Part shown: one piece after another, positions 31,219 to 40,634 of the stretch
Position numbering within the stretch: the stretch's first letter is position 1
Layout of the letters: each line of letters opens with the position of its first letter
Assembly (NCBI GenBank): GCA_944392935.1
Contig: CALXYI010000039.1
Coordinates: 1-51,527, forward strand
Origin: an uncultured Spirochaetaceae bacterium
Lineage (GTDB): Bacteria > Spirochaetota > Spirochaetia > Sphaerochaetales > Sphaerochaetaceae
DNA length: 51,527 nucleotides
Direction: 5' to 3'
The notes under the pieces: model-generated
The model's database searches: none
The model's input: the letters and a program-made list of their open reading frames with translations, nothing else
Told to the model about the DNA's origin: nothing
Position numbers and translations under genes: made by a program

Positions 31219-31913
31219 GCTTCACCTCCAAGCCTGAATGAGTAGCCGAGCGTGATGCTCAGCGTGTCGATGTATCTTCCCACGGGATCCTCCTGGTATT
31301 TCCTGTCAAGGGCAGTGAGGGAGTACTGGTATCTTGCTGCAAGGTAGAGTTCTCCTGCATCCTGGAATGCATATCCCAGCCCGGCTTCCGCTATTATCCC
31401 TGCATCGAAGAGATTGTCGGTTTCCGGATTGAGATGGTTCATCCTCCATATCTCGCTCGCCGAGGCCGGAGTCATGGCAAGATCCGCCTTTCCCTTCTCG
31501 ACGGACATGAACCGCACGCCTACGTATCCTCCGGCTCCTATGAAGCCCCTGATGCTGCCGTTGCCTAGCGAGAGACGGAACGTGAGGGGGATCTCGAAGA
31601 AGTGCTCGGTATTCCTGATGTCCATGTTCCTGACAGTCTCGCCCTGGAATTCATAGGTGTTGGACATCCCATAGCTCTTGCCGATGTATCTTATCCCTGA
31701 AGCGATGCTCAGCCACTCATTCGCCCTGTATTCCACGGGCACTGCTACTTCGAAGGCATGGCCCAGGCTGTACGAACGGCCTTCCCTCCAGCCTCCTCGC
31801 TGATCATAGAATCCCATCGTGTATCCCGCCTCAACCCCCATCTGCCAGCTTCCGGCGGAAAGGGAGGAGATGGCGATCAGAAGGGATGCAAGCAGAACAG
31901 CAGCCTTTCTCAT
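31215..31913 (-). CDS. Outer-membrane beta-barrel protein (OMP_b-brl type)
   Basis: The 232-residue protein has a signal peptide (MRKAAVLLASLLIAISSLSA) and then alternating strands with aromatic girdles: SWQMGVEAGYTMGFY, ASGIRYIGKSYG, FFEIPLTFRLSLG, GFIGAGGYVGVRF, LGYAFQDAGELYLAARYQYS and LSITLGYSFRLGG. The layout fits an eight-stranded PorT-like barrel. It leads the operon with the S41 peptidase and TPR lipoprotein. A TATAAT box on the minus strand (plus 31943-31948) lies about 30 bp upstream. Role unknown. Confidence 0.85.
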   Translation of the reverse strand: MRKAAVLLASLLIAISSLSAGSWQMGVEAGYTMGFYDQRGGWREGRSYSLGHAFEVAVPVEYRANEWLSIASGIRYIGKSYGMSNTYEFQGETVRNMDIRNTEHFFEIPLTFRLSLGNGSIRGFIGAGGYVGVRFMSVEKGKADLAMTPASASEIWRMNHLNPETDNLFDAGIIAEAGLGYAFQDAGELYLAARYQYSLTALDRKYQEDPVGRYIDTLSITLGYSFRLGGEA

Positions 31914-32019
31914 TTCGTCTCCTTTGCCATATGGCTGATACGATTATACAGTGTCAGCGCGTCCGGCATCCATGCTGCGATGCATCGTCTTCCGGTTTAT
32001 GGTGCTCTTCCCGCCATTC

Positions 32020-32028
32020 TGCTATACT
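32020..32028 (+). promoter_or_regulatory. Extended -10 promoter of adk
   Basis: TGcTATACT at 32020-32028 lies 16 bp before the adk ATG, leaving a leader of about 10 nt that is essentially the GAGGTG ribosome site. Confidence 0.5.
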
Positions 32029-32044
32029 TCCTGCGAGGTGAATT

Positions 32045-32674
32045 ATGAATATCGTACTTCTTGGCCCTCCGGGGGCCGGCAAAGGCACAGTTGCAGCGCT
32101 TCTCAAGAAGGAGCTCGGCGTTCCCCATATCTCCACCGGTGATATCTTCAGGGAGAACATAAAGAACGGCACGGAACTTGGTAAGAAGGTCCAGGGCATC
32201 ATGGCCTCGGGCGGTCTTGTGCCGGATGAGGTGACGATCGAGATGGTCCGTGACAGGCTCTCGAAGGATGATACGGCCCAGGGCTATATCCTCGATGGAT
32301 TCCCGCGCACGATCGCACAGGCAGAGGCTCTCTGCACGATCGATGATATCGACCGCGTCATCAACTTCGTGCTTGACGAGGAGGAGATCGTCAAGAGGCT
32401 TTCAGGACGCCGTCTCTGCAAGTCCACAGGCAGGATCTACCATATCGTCTCCAATCCGCCGAAGAAGGAGGGGATCGACGACGAGACAGGCGAGCCCCTC
32501 ATCCAGCGTGATGATGACAAGCCTGAGGCGATAAGGCATCGCCTTGAGGTCTACCGCAAGGATACGGCTCCTCTCATCGGCTTCTACACGGAGAAGGGCC
32601 TCATCACTGACATCGATGCATCCGTGTCGCCTGAAGAGGTGCTTGCGTCGGTTCTCGCAGCGCTTAAGGCGTGA
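32045..32674 (+). CDS. adk: Adenylate kinase
   Basis: The 209-residue enzyme interconverts ATP + AMP and 2 ADP. It has the P-loop GPPGAGKGT (7-15), the AMP-binding HISTGDIFR, and LDGFPRTIAQAEAL. The LID region (RRLCKSTGRIYHIVSNPP) is long but lacks the four zinc cysteines. The ribosome site GAGGTG precedes the start by four bases. It appears to be a single-gene unit followed by the amylase gene, which has its own promoter-like element. Confidence 0.97.
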   Translation: MNIVLLGPPGAGKGTVAALLKKELGVPHISTGDIFRENIKNGTELGKKVQGIMASGGLVPDEVTIEMVRDRLSKDDTAQGYILDGFPRTIAQAEALCTIDDIDRVINFVLDEEEIVKRLSGRRLCKSTGRIYHIVSNPPKKEGIDDETGEPLIQRDDDKPEAIRHRLEVYRKDTAPLIGFYTEKGLITDIDASVSPEEVLASVLAALKA

Positions 32675-32700
32675 TTATCATACTGCACGGCCTCAGAGGA

Positions 32701-32709
32701 TGCTATCAT
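32701..32709 (+). promoter_or_regulatory. Extended -10 promoter of the amylase gene
   Basis: TGcTATCAT at 32701-32709 precedes the GH13 start codon at 32727 by 17 bp. The same 9-mer occurs on the minus strand before brnQ. Confidence 0.45.
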
Positions 32710-32726
32710 CTTCCTGAGGCCATGCA

Positions 32727-34592
32727 ATGATTGAAGTCTTCTCATCCTTCTCTGATCTATTCGTTTCACCGCTTTACCCCAGGAAGGGGGAAAGCACGGA
32801 ATTCTCCATAGTCTTCTCCTCCCGCCCGGATTCGGTGCTCCTCAGGGCTGATGACGACAACGGGCTGCTCTCCACATACCCTATGGCAGAACGCGGGATG
32901 CTCAATGGGGCATGCTGCTATTCGGCAAAGGCCCCTGTGACATCAGGGGATGGACCTTTCCATTACTTCTTCGTCTTCTTCACAGACGGCAGGAGCTGGT
33001 ACTATTCGAAGAGAGGCATAACGCGGAATACGCCGAAGGTGGGAGACCGGTTCACCCTGATTCCGTCTCTGGAGGCCCCGGAGTGGGTGCCTGGAGCGAC
33101 CTGCTACCAGATATTCCCTGACCGTTTCTTCTCCGGGGATCCTTCCGTTGGAGCAAGGGAAGGCGAGTATGAGATGGATGGAGGACGCGTGACAGTGCCT
33201 CCGTTCGATTCCGTTCCCGCCCCTTACCATGAGGCAAGATGCCTTGATTTCCACAACGGCGATCTTGAGGGGATAAGGCAGAAGATACCCTATCTTGCCG
33301 GGCTCGGGGTGAGCGCGGTCTATATCAATCCGATAAATGATGCCCGCACCGTCCATCGCTATGATTCCGCCTCATTCTTCCATGTGGATCCCAAGCTCGG
33401 TGGAGATGAGGCATTCCTCCGCCTGATGGATGCAGCCCACAGCGCGGGGATCCGCGTCATCGTCGATATCTCGATAAACCACACGGGAAGGAGCAATCCA
33501 TGGTTCCTCAAGGCAATGGAGGATCCGGAGTCTGAGGAGCGCGGATTCTACTATTCCGACGGCACGGATGCGAGATGCTGGCAGGGCGTGAGGACGCTTG
33601 TGCAGCTGGACTATTCCTCACAGGCTCTCCGTGACAGAATGTACCGCGCTGCTGACTCGGCGATGCAGAAGTTCATACGCTCTCCGTACATGCAGGATGG
33701 GTGGCGTCTTGATGTGGCGCCTGAGGTGGGCAGGGCTGGGCGTGACCAGCTTACGGCTGAGGTGTGGCGAGAGGTCCGGAAGAGCCTGAAGTCCGTACGC
33801 CGGGACCTCTACCTCGTAGGGGAGGACTGGGATGACAGCGCGGAATACCTCCAGGGCGATATGTGGGATGGCGCGATGAACTACTATGGCGTCTCGCGAC
33901 CGCTCAGATCATGGATGGGGGAGAGGGACAGGTTCCTCACAGGCGGCTGGGGGCATGATCCCGAGCGTGAGGAACCATGGACAGGGGAGGAGATGGCCGC
34001 AGCCCTCAGCGATGCGCTCTCATCCGTTCCGGACCAGATGGCATTCTTCCAGATGAATCTCTTCGACAGCCATGATACACCGCGGCTGCACTGCAACCGG
34101 GCGATATTCGATAAGAGGATATACGCAGGCATCGTCATCGCGGCGTTCATGCTTCCAGGCATGCCTTCCATCTACTATGGTGACGAGAACCTCCTGGATG
34201 GTGAGATGGGATCTGTCGAGGCTGCACGCTATCCGATGTGCTGGGATGAATCCAGATGGGACATGGATACGCATGAAGTCTACAGGAGCATGGCAGAGCT
34301 GAGGAAGGAGAAGCACTTCCCCCTGTCAGCCTGCCGCATAGAGGCGCTGGACAGGGAAGCCTTCGCCATAGAGAGGATATCTAGGGGGAAGGCTGAAGTG
34401 GCTGTCATCAGCAGATGCCCCAGGCGCCGCACTGTGCATGTGGGTCTCTTCGCCCTTCCCAAAGGCAGTGCATCCGTCAGGTACGGCGATGCCGAGGCCG
34501 TGATTGATGGCAGCACCCTCAGGGTGACGCTCGAAGCGTTCAGCAGCGCTGTCATCATTCTCTCGGAGGATAATGCGCTGGCTCTGCGTTAG
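32727..34592 (+). CDS. GH13 glycoside hydrolase, neopullulanase/cyclomaltodextrinase-like
   Basis: The 621-residue enzyme has an N-terminal beta domain (about 1-120, CBM34-like) and a GH13 barrel starting at CYQIFPDRFFSGDPS. Conserved regions are VIVDISINHTG (I), DGWRLDVAPEVG with the nucleophile Asp (II), LVGEDWDD with the acid Glu (III) and FDSHDTPR (IV). A C-terminal beta domain follows. There is no signal peptide, so it probably cleaves maltodextrins or cyclodextrins in the cytoplasm. GAGG at 32716-32719 supports the start; an out-of-frame ATG overlaps at 32722. Confidence 0.92.
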   Translation: MIEVFSSFSDLFVSPLYPRKGESTEFSIVFSSRPDSVLLRADDDNGLLSTYPMAERGMLNGACCYSAKAPVTSGDGPFHYFFVFFTDGRSWYYSKRGITRNTPKVGDRFTLIPSLEAPEWVPGATCYQIFPDRFFSGDPSVGAREGEYEMDGGRVTVPPFDSVPAPYHEARCLDFHNGDLEGIRQKIPYLAGLGVSAVYINPINDARTVHRYDSASFFHVDPKLGGDEAFLRLMDAAHSAGIRVIVDISINHTGRSNPWFLKAMEDPESEERGFYYSDGTDARCWQGVRTLVQLDYSSQALRDRMYRAADSAMQKFIRSPYMQDGWRLDVAPEVGRAGRDQLTAEVWREVRKSLKSVRRDLYLVGEDWDDSAEYLQGDMWDGAMNYYGVSRPLRSWMGERDRFLTGGWGHDPEREEPWTGEEMAAALSDALSSVPDQMAFFQMNLFDSHDTPRLHCNRAIFDKRIYAGIVIAAFMLPGMPSIYYGDENLLDGEMGSVEAARYPMCWDESRWDMDTHEVYRSMAELRKEKHFPLSACRIEALDREAFAIERISRGKAEVAVISRCPRRRTVHVGLFALPKGSASVRYGDAEAVIDGSTLRVTLEAFSSAVIILSEDNALALR

Positions 34593-34596
34593 CATG

Positions 34597-34625
34597 TTGC
34601 CATAGGGTGCCATCCCTGTGATAAT
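34597..34625 (+). promoter_or_regulatory. Promoter of the IMP dehydrogenase gene
   Basis: TTGCCA (34597-34602) and GATAAT (34620-34625) are spaced by 17 bp; the spacer contains the small inverted repeat AGGG/CCCT. The predicted start is next to the AAGGAGA ribosome site. Confidence 0.55.
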
Positions 34626-34645
34626 CTCCTCCCAAGGAGAACGAC

Positions 34646-36157
34646 ATGGCATATTTCTATCCGGAGCTTTCGCGTACATTCAGCGAATACCTTCTCGTCC
34701 CGGGATACTCGTCTTCCGAATGCATCCCGTCCAATGTCTCGCTGCGGACACCTCTTGTCAGATTCAGGAAAGGCGAGGAGCCTGCACTGCATCTGAATAT
34801 CCCGATGGTCAGCGCCATAATGCAGGCCGTATCGGGAGAGCGTATGGGAGAGGCGCTTGCGAGGGAAGGCGGTGTAGCGTTCATCTATGGCTCGCAGAGC
34901 CCCGATGATGAGGCTGGCATGGTCCGGCGCGTGAAATCATTCAAGGCAGGCTTCGTCGTTTCCGACAGCAACCTGGCTCCGGATAGCACGCTCTTCGATG
35001 TCCTGGAGCTTACGAAGCGCACAGGCCATTCAACAATCGCGATAACATCCGACGGGACACCTTCCGGGAAGCTCGAAGGCGTTGTCACATCGCGTGATTA
35101 CCGTGTGTCGAGGATGGGGCCGGATACGCCTGTCAGGAGCTTCATGACACCTTTCGATAAGCTTGTGTACGGCCGTGACGGGATCTCGCTTTCTGAGGCG
35201 AATGACATAATATGGGAGCATAAGCTCAATCAGCTCCCGATAATCGATGCCTCCGGACGCCTGGTGTCGTTCGTATTCAGGAAGGATTATTCCGAGCACA
35301 AGGAGAATCCCGATGAGCTGCTGGATGAGCGCAAGCGCTATATCGTCGGAGCCGGGATCAACACCCGTGATCATGAGGAGCGTGTCCCCAAGCTCATCGA
35401 GGCCGGCGCGGATGTGCTCTGCATAGACTCCTCCGAGGGATTCTCGGAGTGGCAGAAGCGCACGCTCTCATGGATCAGGGACGGGTATGGTGACAGCGTA
35501 AGGGTCGGAGCCGGGAACGTTGTCGACCGTGAGGGCTTCAGGTTCCTCGCGGATTGCGGCGCTGATTTCATCAAGGTAGGCATCGGCGGAGGCTCCATCT
35601 GCATCACGCGCGAGACGAAGGGGATCGGAAGGGGCCAGGCTTCAGCGCTCATAGAGGTTGCGGCAGCCCGCGATGAGTACTTCCGGGAGACAGGCATATA
35701 CATCCCGATCTGCTCGGATGGCGGGATAGTCTTCGATTATCATATTACCCTTGCACTTGCCATGGGGGCTGACTTCGTGATGCTCGGGCGGTATTTCGCA
35801 CGCTTCGATGAATCGCCATCGGCTCTTGTGAACATAAACGGGAACTATCTCAAGGAATACTGGGGAGAGGGTTCGCAGAGGGCCCGGAACTGGCAGCGGT
35901 ACGATCTCGGCGGGGACAGGAAGCTCTCGTTCCCTGAAGGCGTGGATTCCTATGTTCCCTATGCAGGCTCTCTGAAGGAGAATGTCGCCCTTACCGTCTC
36001 CAAGATCAGATCGACGATGTGCAACTGCGGAGCGCTCACGCTTGAGCAGCTGAGGAGGAATGCCCGCCTCACTGTCGTCAGCGCGACATCCATCAAGGAA
36101 GGCGGTGCGCATGATGTGATCCTGAAGGATCATGGCAGGGTGTCGTCAGCCTACTGA
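34646..36157 (+). CDS. guaB: IMP dehydrogenase
   Basis: The 503-residue protein oxidises IMP to XMP, the committed step to GMP. The catalytic loop is [19 protein letters not shown] with Cys at about 319, the flap has RARNW, and a CBS pair (about 100-220; [17 protein letters not shown]) is inserted in the barrel. The loop differs from the usual bacterial GIGPGSICTTR by Pro to Gly and Thr to Ile, the pattern of the subgroup that continues KGIGRGQ. The N-terminus [21 protein letters not shown] is typical. The end overlaps a convergent EamA gene by 12 bp. Confidence 0.93.
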   Translation: MAYFYPELSRTFSEYLLVPGYSSSECIPSNVSLRTPLVRFRKGEEPALHLNIPMVSAIMQAVSGERMGEALAREGGVAFIYGSQSPDDEAGMVRRVKSFKAGFVVSDSNLAPDSTLFDVLELTKRTGHSTIAITSDGTPSGKLEGVVTSRDYRVSRMGPDTPVRSFMTPFDKLVYGRDGISLSEANDIIWEHKLNQLPIIDASGRLVSFVFRKDYSEHKENPDELLDERKRYIVGAGINTRDHEERVPKLIEAGADVLCIDSSEGFSEWQKRTLSWIRDGYGDSVRVGAGNVVDREGFRFLADCGADFIKVGIGGGSICITRETKGIGRGQASALIEVAAARDEYFRETGIYIPICSDGGIVFDYHITLALAMGADFVMLGRYFARFDESPSALVNINGNYLKEYWGEGSQRARNWQRYDLGGDRKLSFPEGVDSYVPYAGSLKENVALTVSKIRSTMCNCGALTLEQLRRNARLTVVSATSIKEGGAHDVILKDHGRVSSAY

Positions 36158-37081
36158 TCTCCTGTTGACTGTCCATATGCCCAGCGAGACAAGCAGGAGC
36201 GCGAGCATATTGCCGGCCGAGAGCGCTTCAGCGGCTTCCCCGAGGAATACCGCTGAAAGGAGCACGCCTGAAAGCGGGGTGAGGAAGCTGAAGATCGCCA
36301 CGCGGCTCACCGGATTATGCTGCATGAGGATCCCCCATACAGTGTATGCCACCGAGGATATCATCGCGAGGTATGCAAGGAGCAGCAGATCCGGGAGGCT
36401 GGACACGGCGGCGATCCTTCCTCCTGCGGCATAGCCGGCAGCTGCGAGCACGAGGCCTCCAAGCATGAACTGGTAGCCGCTGAGCATCGCCACGGGAAAG
36501 CGCGAGGAGAACTTCTTCATGATATTCCCCGATGCCGCATAGCTTATCTGCGCAAGCAGCACCATCCCTTCTCCGAGCATCGAGAAGCCTGTCCCGATGC
36601 TGCTGCCGAAGCGGATGTTCATCGCCACGACTCCTCCGAAGCCGAGGAGGCATCCGATGATCTTCTGCCTTGTCATCTTCTCCAATCGGAATATGAGGGC
36701 CGCAAGCAGTATGGTGAAGAATCCTCCTGTCCCCGTCGCGATCGTCCCTGCAACTCCGCTTGTATGGGCTACTCCGATGTAGAAGCAGAAGTACTGGATT
36801 GCGGTCTGGGCAGCGGCCAGGATGGCGATGGACGGCAGTGCCGCTTTATCCGGTCTGACGAAATGCCGGGTGAGGATGGACTGGAACAGTATTACGAGCG
36901 CACCTGCGGTGAAGAAGCGTATGCCAGCGAAGAGGATGATCGAGGCGGTGTCCGAGGCGGCAATCGAGAACGCGCTGTATCCTATCTTGATCGCAGGTGT
37001 GGCGCTTCCCCACAGGAAGCAGCATAGGAGCGCAAGAAGGAAGACGATGCGTATATCCGTGAGCCTGTCCTTCCCTTCCAT
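36146..37081 (-). CDS. EamA/DMT-family transporter
   Basis: The 311-residue protein has ten predicted helices in two EamA halves (first half starting [22 protein letters not shown], second half around [20 protein letters not shown]). DMT transporters move amino acids or other metabolites out of or into the cell; substrate unknown. GAGGAGG precedes the start. It lies 20 bp beyond the tRNA-Val terminator on the same strand, so it may depend on read-through. Confidence 0.88.
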   Translation of the reverse strand: MEGKDRLTDIRIVFLLALLCCFLWGSATPAIKIGYSAFSIAASDTASIILFAGIRFFTAGALVILFQSILTRHFVRPDKAALPSIAILAAAQTAIQYFCFYIGVAHTSGVAGTIATGTGGFFTILLAALIFRLEKMTRQKIIGCLLGFGGVVAMNIRFGSSIGTGFSMLGEGMVLLAQISYAASGNIMKKFSSRFPVAMLSGYQFMLGGLVLAAAGYAAGGRIAAVSSLPDLLLLAYLAMISSVAYTVWGILMQHNPVSRVAIFSFLTPLSGVLLSAVFLGEAAEALSAGNMLALLLVSLGIWTVNRRSVG

Positions 37082-37103
37082 TGCGAAGCCTCCTCAGGTC
37101 AAT

Positions 37104-37127
37104 GAAAAAGCCGGTCATGAACCGGCT
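37104..37127 (-). terminator. Terminator of tRNA-Val
   Basis: Minus-strand AGCCGGT/ACCGGCT (plus 37109-37115 and 37121-37127) forms a 7-bp stem with a 5-nt loop, followed by a run of T (plus 37104-37108). It lies 3 bp after the tRNA. Confidence 0.85.
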
Positions 37128-37130
37128 TGA

Positions 37131-37202
37131 TGGAGGATACAAGGATTGAACTTGTGACATCTTGCTTGTAAGGCAAGCGCTCTCCCGCTGAGCTAATCCT
37201 CC
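37131..37202 (-). tRNA. tRNA-Val (anticodon TAC)
   Basis: The 72-nt sequence folds as a standard cloverleaf: acceptor stem GGAGGAT/ATCCTCC, D-arm TAGCTCAGCGGGAGAGC, anticodon stem CTTGC/GCAAG with loop CTTACAA (anticodon TAC), and T-arm ACAAG-TTCAATC-CTTGT. The discriminator is A, and the next three bases are TCA, so CCA is not encoded. This tRNA reads GTA and probably other GTN codons. Confidence 0.95.
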
Positions 37203-37602
37203 AGGTTGATTCTAGCTGAAACCCCTTACATCAAGGAATTTCCCGATGGGCTTATCGGCTTGAATGGAGCTCTCCATCCACCCGATTCCCAGGAGATTGC
37301 ATGCTCCTCAGGAACAGGCCCGCATTTCCACCTCAGATGTTTATAAACATTTTGGAAGGTTTTGTAAAGTTATATTGCCGAAATCGTTCACGATGTATCC
37401 AGATGGCAAAGGAAGGGCTAAGGACTGTTCCATGCGGCAGTCATGGTTGATGGTGACCGGCCTGCTGCATGGGATCATCGCCATGCCATTCCTCCTCATA
37501 TGATGGCAGCACGAAGCCCATGCAAGGGCAGACGAAAATCCTGCACAAGGGAAAGAGTGTGTGGGATATATCTATGTTTTTCCTGTCGGTTTCCAGACGC
37601 TG
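37203..37602. other. Intergenic region without a supported gene
   Basis: These 400 bp lie between tRNA-Val and an ArsB/SLC13-type permease. Apart from the promoter and palindrome at 37337-37368 I see only short chance frames, the longest (79 codons from 37264, plus) having no ribosome site or recognisable content. Confidence 0.6.
37337..37368 (-). promoter_or_regulatory. Minus-strand promoter with a 14-bp palindrome over its -10 box
   Basis: Minus-strand TTTACA (plus 37363-37368) and TATAAA (plus 37340-37345) are spaced by 17 bp. A perfect palindrome ATGTTTATAAACAT (37337-37350) covers the -10. Transcription would run about 130 nt to the tRNA-Val gene, unless an undetected small RNA lies between. 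A closer minus-strand TAGAAT box (plus about 37209-37214) is another possible -10 for the tRNA. Confidence 0.5.
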
Positions 37603-38706
37603 TCAGATCATTGCCGCAGCGAACATGAGGATCGCAAGGAAAAGGAAGTTGAGGAAGAGGAATAGTGCGATGTATGCGCCTTTCCTGCCGTTTTCCCTGC
37701 GGAAGTAGAACTTGAGCGAGATAAGGGAAGCCAGAGAGGCTATCGGGGTTCCCAGCCCTCCGATGTCAGTGCCGATGAGCACACCCTCAAAGCCATCGGC
37801 GAATGGAGAAAGAAGTATGGCTGCCGGAACGTTGCTTATGATCTGCGACAATGATGCGGAGATCGCTATCGGATGCGAGTGCATCGGGGATGTGAGCATA
37901 TCGCGTACGGCATCGATGCTTCCTATGTTCCCGCTGAATATGAAGAAGGCAACGAATGTCAGAAGGAGTATGAAGTCGATGCGGCGGAGTATGATTCGGT
38001 CGTGGGCGATCAGGAATGCAAGCTCGGCAGCGAAGAGGATGCGCCAGTCGATGACATGGAATACGCTGAGCATGGCGGCAAGGAGGAATGCCATGTAGAT
38101 CGCTGTCCTCTGCCTGTCCATCTTCCTTATCTCCCTCGTCTCCTCCTCGATCCGGGAGCTGCTGCGCAGGAGGATGGCCGCAGAAGCGGCGATGAGCAGC
38201 AGGGATATTGCCGAGAACGGCAGTATCGTCCTGAAGAAAGGTGCCGGACCGACACCGAAGAACGAGCATATGAAGAGATTCTGCGGATTGCCGACAGGCG
38301 TTGTCATGGAACCCAGGTTCGCGGCAATCGTCTCCAGCACGACGAGCCTTATGATATACCCTTCCTCCGCTTCCTCCCTGTCCAGAAGCATCATCGTGAA
38401 CGGCACGAACATAAGCAGGGCCACGTCATTCGTGAAGAGCATCGATGAGAAGAAGACTATCGCGATGAGCAGCACAGAGAGGCGACGTGTGCTTCCGGAC
38501 CTCTTCATCAGCATCCCAGCGGTGGCATCGAAGAAGCCAGAGGCCTTCAGGCCTTCTGATACCCCCATGAGGGAGAAGAGGAGGCCCAGGGTATGGAAAT
38601 CGATGGCCTCTATCCACGAATAGGACGGTGGATTGAAGAAAGCCGATGCAGCCGCAGCGGCTGCTGCAATGACGAAAACGATCTCCCTCTTCACGAACCC
38701 CAACAT
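37603..38706 (-). CDS. ArsB/NhaD/SLC13-type anion permease
   Basis: The 367-residue protein has about ten helices. It has the internal repeats expected of the ion-transporter superfamily: FTNDVALLMFVPFTMML with TTPVGNPQNLFICSFF in the first half, and ISNVPAAILLSPF with GTDIGGLGTPIASLASLISLKF in the second. Such transporters carry dicarboxylates, citrate, arsenite or Na+/H+. Substrate cannot be stated. The start at 38706 (MLGFVKREIVFV) is chosen over 38763, which would add 19 polar residues. Confidence 0.88.
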   Translation of the reverse strand: MLGFVKREIVFVIAAAAAAASAFFNPPSYSWIEAIDFHTLGLLFSLMGVSEGLKASGFFDATAGMLMKRSGSTRRLSVLLIAIVFFSSMLFTNDVALLMFVPFTMMLLDREEAEEGYIIRLVVLETIAANLGSMTTPVGNPQNLFICSFFGVGPAPFFRTILPFSAISLLLIAASAAILLRSSSRIEEETREIRKMDRQRTAIYMAFLLAAMLSVFHVIDWRILFAAELAFLIAHDRIILRRIDFILLLTFVAFFIFSGNIGSIDAVRDMLTSPMHSHPIAISASLSQIISNVPAAILLSPFADGFEGVLIGTDIGGLGTPIASLASLISLKFYFRRENGRKGAYIALFLFLNFLFLAILMFAAAMI

Positions 38707-38801
38707 AATGCCGGAACGGAATGATAGCCATTTCCGTCCCCGCGTGCAATAGAAGGGCGGCATGTTCCTTTTATTTCCTTATTCTGGTAATCTTTCCTGA
38801 G

Positions 38802-39644
38802 ATGACTGCAGATGCCTTCATTGTTTCATTCTTCATTTACTCGGTGCTCGGATATTTCTGCGAGGTGGCATATTGCTCGATACCGCAGAGACGCTTCGTG
38901 AACAGGGGCTTCCTGTATGGCCCGTACCTGCCGATCTATGGCTTCGGGGCTGCGATAGTCACTGTCATCATCTCGCCGCTGCATGCATATCCTGTGCTGG
39001 TGTTCCTGCTTGCGTTCCTGCTCACATCATGCCTTGAGTATTTCTCCTCATGGCTGCTTGAGGCGCTCTTCTCAGTGAAGCTCTGGGATTATTCAAAGCA
39101 CAGGGTGAATATAAACGGGCGTGTCTGCCTCCTCAATTCCACGCTTTTCGGCATCATGGGGCTTGTGCTTGAGTATGCGGTGGATCCGCCTGTCATGGAT
39201 CTCCTCTCGCGCATCCCGTCAGCGGTGATGCACTATCTCTCGGTATCGATCGTCGCGCTCCTCTCTGCCGATACCGCCCTCTCGGTGATGAAGATGAAGG
39301 CGTTCAGGGATGGGCTCAGGCGCATCCATGAGGCTGCGGAGGATATCGATGCAAGGGTGAAGGCCCTGCAGGGAGAGGGCAAGGCGGAGCTTGCCGCTGA
39401 GCTCAGGGCAAGGCTGACTGCATCCGCAGAGCGCTACCGCGAGGATTTCCGGAAGAAGGCCGGCAGGATACTCCTTGCCAATCCTACGCTCACAGCGCGC
39501 AGCCGCGAGATAGGGGAGGAGCTTGATCTCCTTTCAGAATGGGTCAGGGAGCGCCGTGCTCTCAGGGCAAGGCAGAGGAAGGAGCTGAAAGAGCTTGATG
39601 ACAGGCATCGCGAGGCGGTAAGGAAGGTCAGGGAAGATGACTGA
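38802..39644 (+). CDS. Membrane protein with CmpB-type (PF06541-like) domain and coiled-coil tail
   Basis: The 280-residue protein has four to five N-terminal helices with the family marks FIYSVLGYFCEVAY, FVNRGFLYGPYLPIYGFGA and LWDYSKHRVNINGRVCL, characteristic of the putative ABC-transporter type IV/CmpB family. After about residue 150 it becomes a highly charged helical tail (long runs of E, R, K and A), probably a coiled coil. The function of the family is unknown. An extended -10 (TGgTAATCT, 38785-38793) lies 8 bp before the start, so the message could be almost leaderless. The tail overlaps yggS by 8 bp. Confidence 0.85.
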   Translation: MTADAFIVSFFIYSVLGYFCEVAYCSIPQRRFVNRGFLYGPYLPIYGFGAAIVTVIISPLHAYPVLVFLLAFLLTSCLEYFSSWLLEALFSVKLWDYSKHRVNINGRVCLLNSTLFGIMGLVLEYAVDPPVMDLLSRIPSAVMHYLSVSIVALLSADTALSVMKMKAFRDGLRRIHEAAEDIDARVKALQGEGKAELAAELRARLTASAERYREDFRKKAGRILLANPTLTARSREIGEELDLLSEWVRERRALRARQRKELKELDDRHREAVRKVREDD

Positions 39645-40308
39645 GTACAGGAAGGCAGAGGAAGCAGTCAAGGCTGTCTCCGCAGGCGTGGCTCTGGTGG
39701 CGGTATCGAAGTTCCATCCCTACGAGGCCGTGATGGAAGCATATGCCGAAGGCGCGAGGATATTCGGGGAGAACAGGGTCCAGGAGATGAGGGAGAAGTT
39801 CCCTCCGAAGGATGCGAGGCCTGACGGTATGAAGGTATTCCTCATCGGCCAGCTCCAGAGGAACAAGGTGAAGAAGGCCATCGAATGGGCCGACAGGATA
39901 GAGAGCGTGGACAGCATCCCGCTCCTGCAGAAGATCGAGGCCGAGTGCGAGGCTCTCGATGCCACGATGGAGATACTCTTCGAGTTCAACAGCTCCGGAG
40001 AGGAGCAGAAGTCCGGATTCCGCACAGGCGGTGAGCTTCTGGATGCCGCACGCCTGGCCATTTCCTCCTGCCCCCGCGTGAGTGTCGCCGGGGTGATGAC
40101 TGTCGGGCCGCTCGGATACGATGAGAGCGCCAATGAGAGGGCGTTCAGGTCCACCGCTGCCCTCTTCTCAGAGCTCCGTGCCATCATCCCGTCAGCATCC
40201 GTCCTGTCGATGGGGATGTCAGCAGACTGGAGGACGGCCATTGCATGCGGCTCGAACGAGGTGAGGATAGGCACGGCTATCTTCGGAGAGAGGGATTACG
40301 GCAGATGA
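39637..40308 (+). CDS. YggS/PLPBP family pyridoxal phosphate homeostasis protein
   Basis: The 223-residue single-domain PLP-binding protein has the lysine segment VALVAVSKFHPYEAV, FGENRVQEM, FLIGQLQRNKVKKAI and the phosphate-binding end SMGMSADWRTAIACGSNEV followed by RIGTAIFGER. Members bind PLP without known catalysis and keep vitamin B6 and amino-acid pools balanced. The start at 39637 overlaps the preceding gene and its stop overlaps the next start as ATGA. Confidence 0.94.
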   Translation: MTEYRKAEEAVKAVSAGVALVAVSKFHPYEAVMEAYAEGARIFGENRVQEMREKFPPKDARPDGMKVFLIGQLQRNKVKKAIEWADRIESVDSIPLLQKIEAECEALDATMEILFEFNSSGEEQKSGFRTGGELLDAARLAISSCPRVSVAGVMTVGPLGYDESANERAFRSTAALFSELRAIIPSASVLSMGMSADWRTAIACGSNEVRIGTAIFGERDYGR

Positions 40309-40634
40309 AGCGCATCGTAGCAGCAGTCCTCATCATCCTCACCGTGCTCACGCCGCTCTCCGCGGATCCCATCGAGTATGAGTATGAGCCGTATGAGAAG
40401 GAGGAGTTCCCTATCTGGACACAGGAGCTGAGGAGGGCTGAATCGATATTCTTCGGCTCCCTTGTCATCACGTTCCCTGTTGCGATGGGGATATACAATC
40501 TTGCGGCAAACCTCGGGATGCCGACACCATCGGAGGATTACCAGAAAGTGCTTCAGCAGGCACTCATCGCAGGGGGGCTTTCCCTCATCATCGCCGGTAC
40601 CGACTGGATAATAGGCAAGGTGAGCGGTGATTAG
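40305..40634 (+). CDS. Small exported or membrane protein, unknown
   Basis: The 109-residue protein starts with a hydrophobic signal (MKRIVAAVLIILTVLTPLSA), followed by an acidic segment (DPIEYEYEPYEKEEFP) and two further hydrophobic stretches (ESIFFGSLVITFPVAMGIYN and ALIAGGLSLIIAGTDWIIG). No family recognised. ATG at 40305 overlaps the yggS stop, and its end overlaps the pseudouridine synthase start by 8 bp, so it is translated within the operon. Confidence 0.75.
   Translation: MKRIVAAVLIILTVLTPLSADPIEYEYEPYEKEEFPIWTQELRRAESIFFGSLVITFPVAMGIYNLAANLGMPTPSEDYQKVLQQALIAGGLSLIIAGTDWIIGKVSGD

Noticed and set aside
37264..37503. 79-codon frame in the tRNA-Val/permease gap
   Set aside because: No ribosome site and no coding-like composition; it spans the promoter palindrome.
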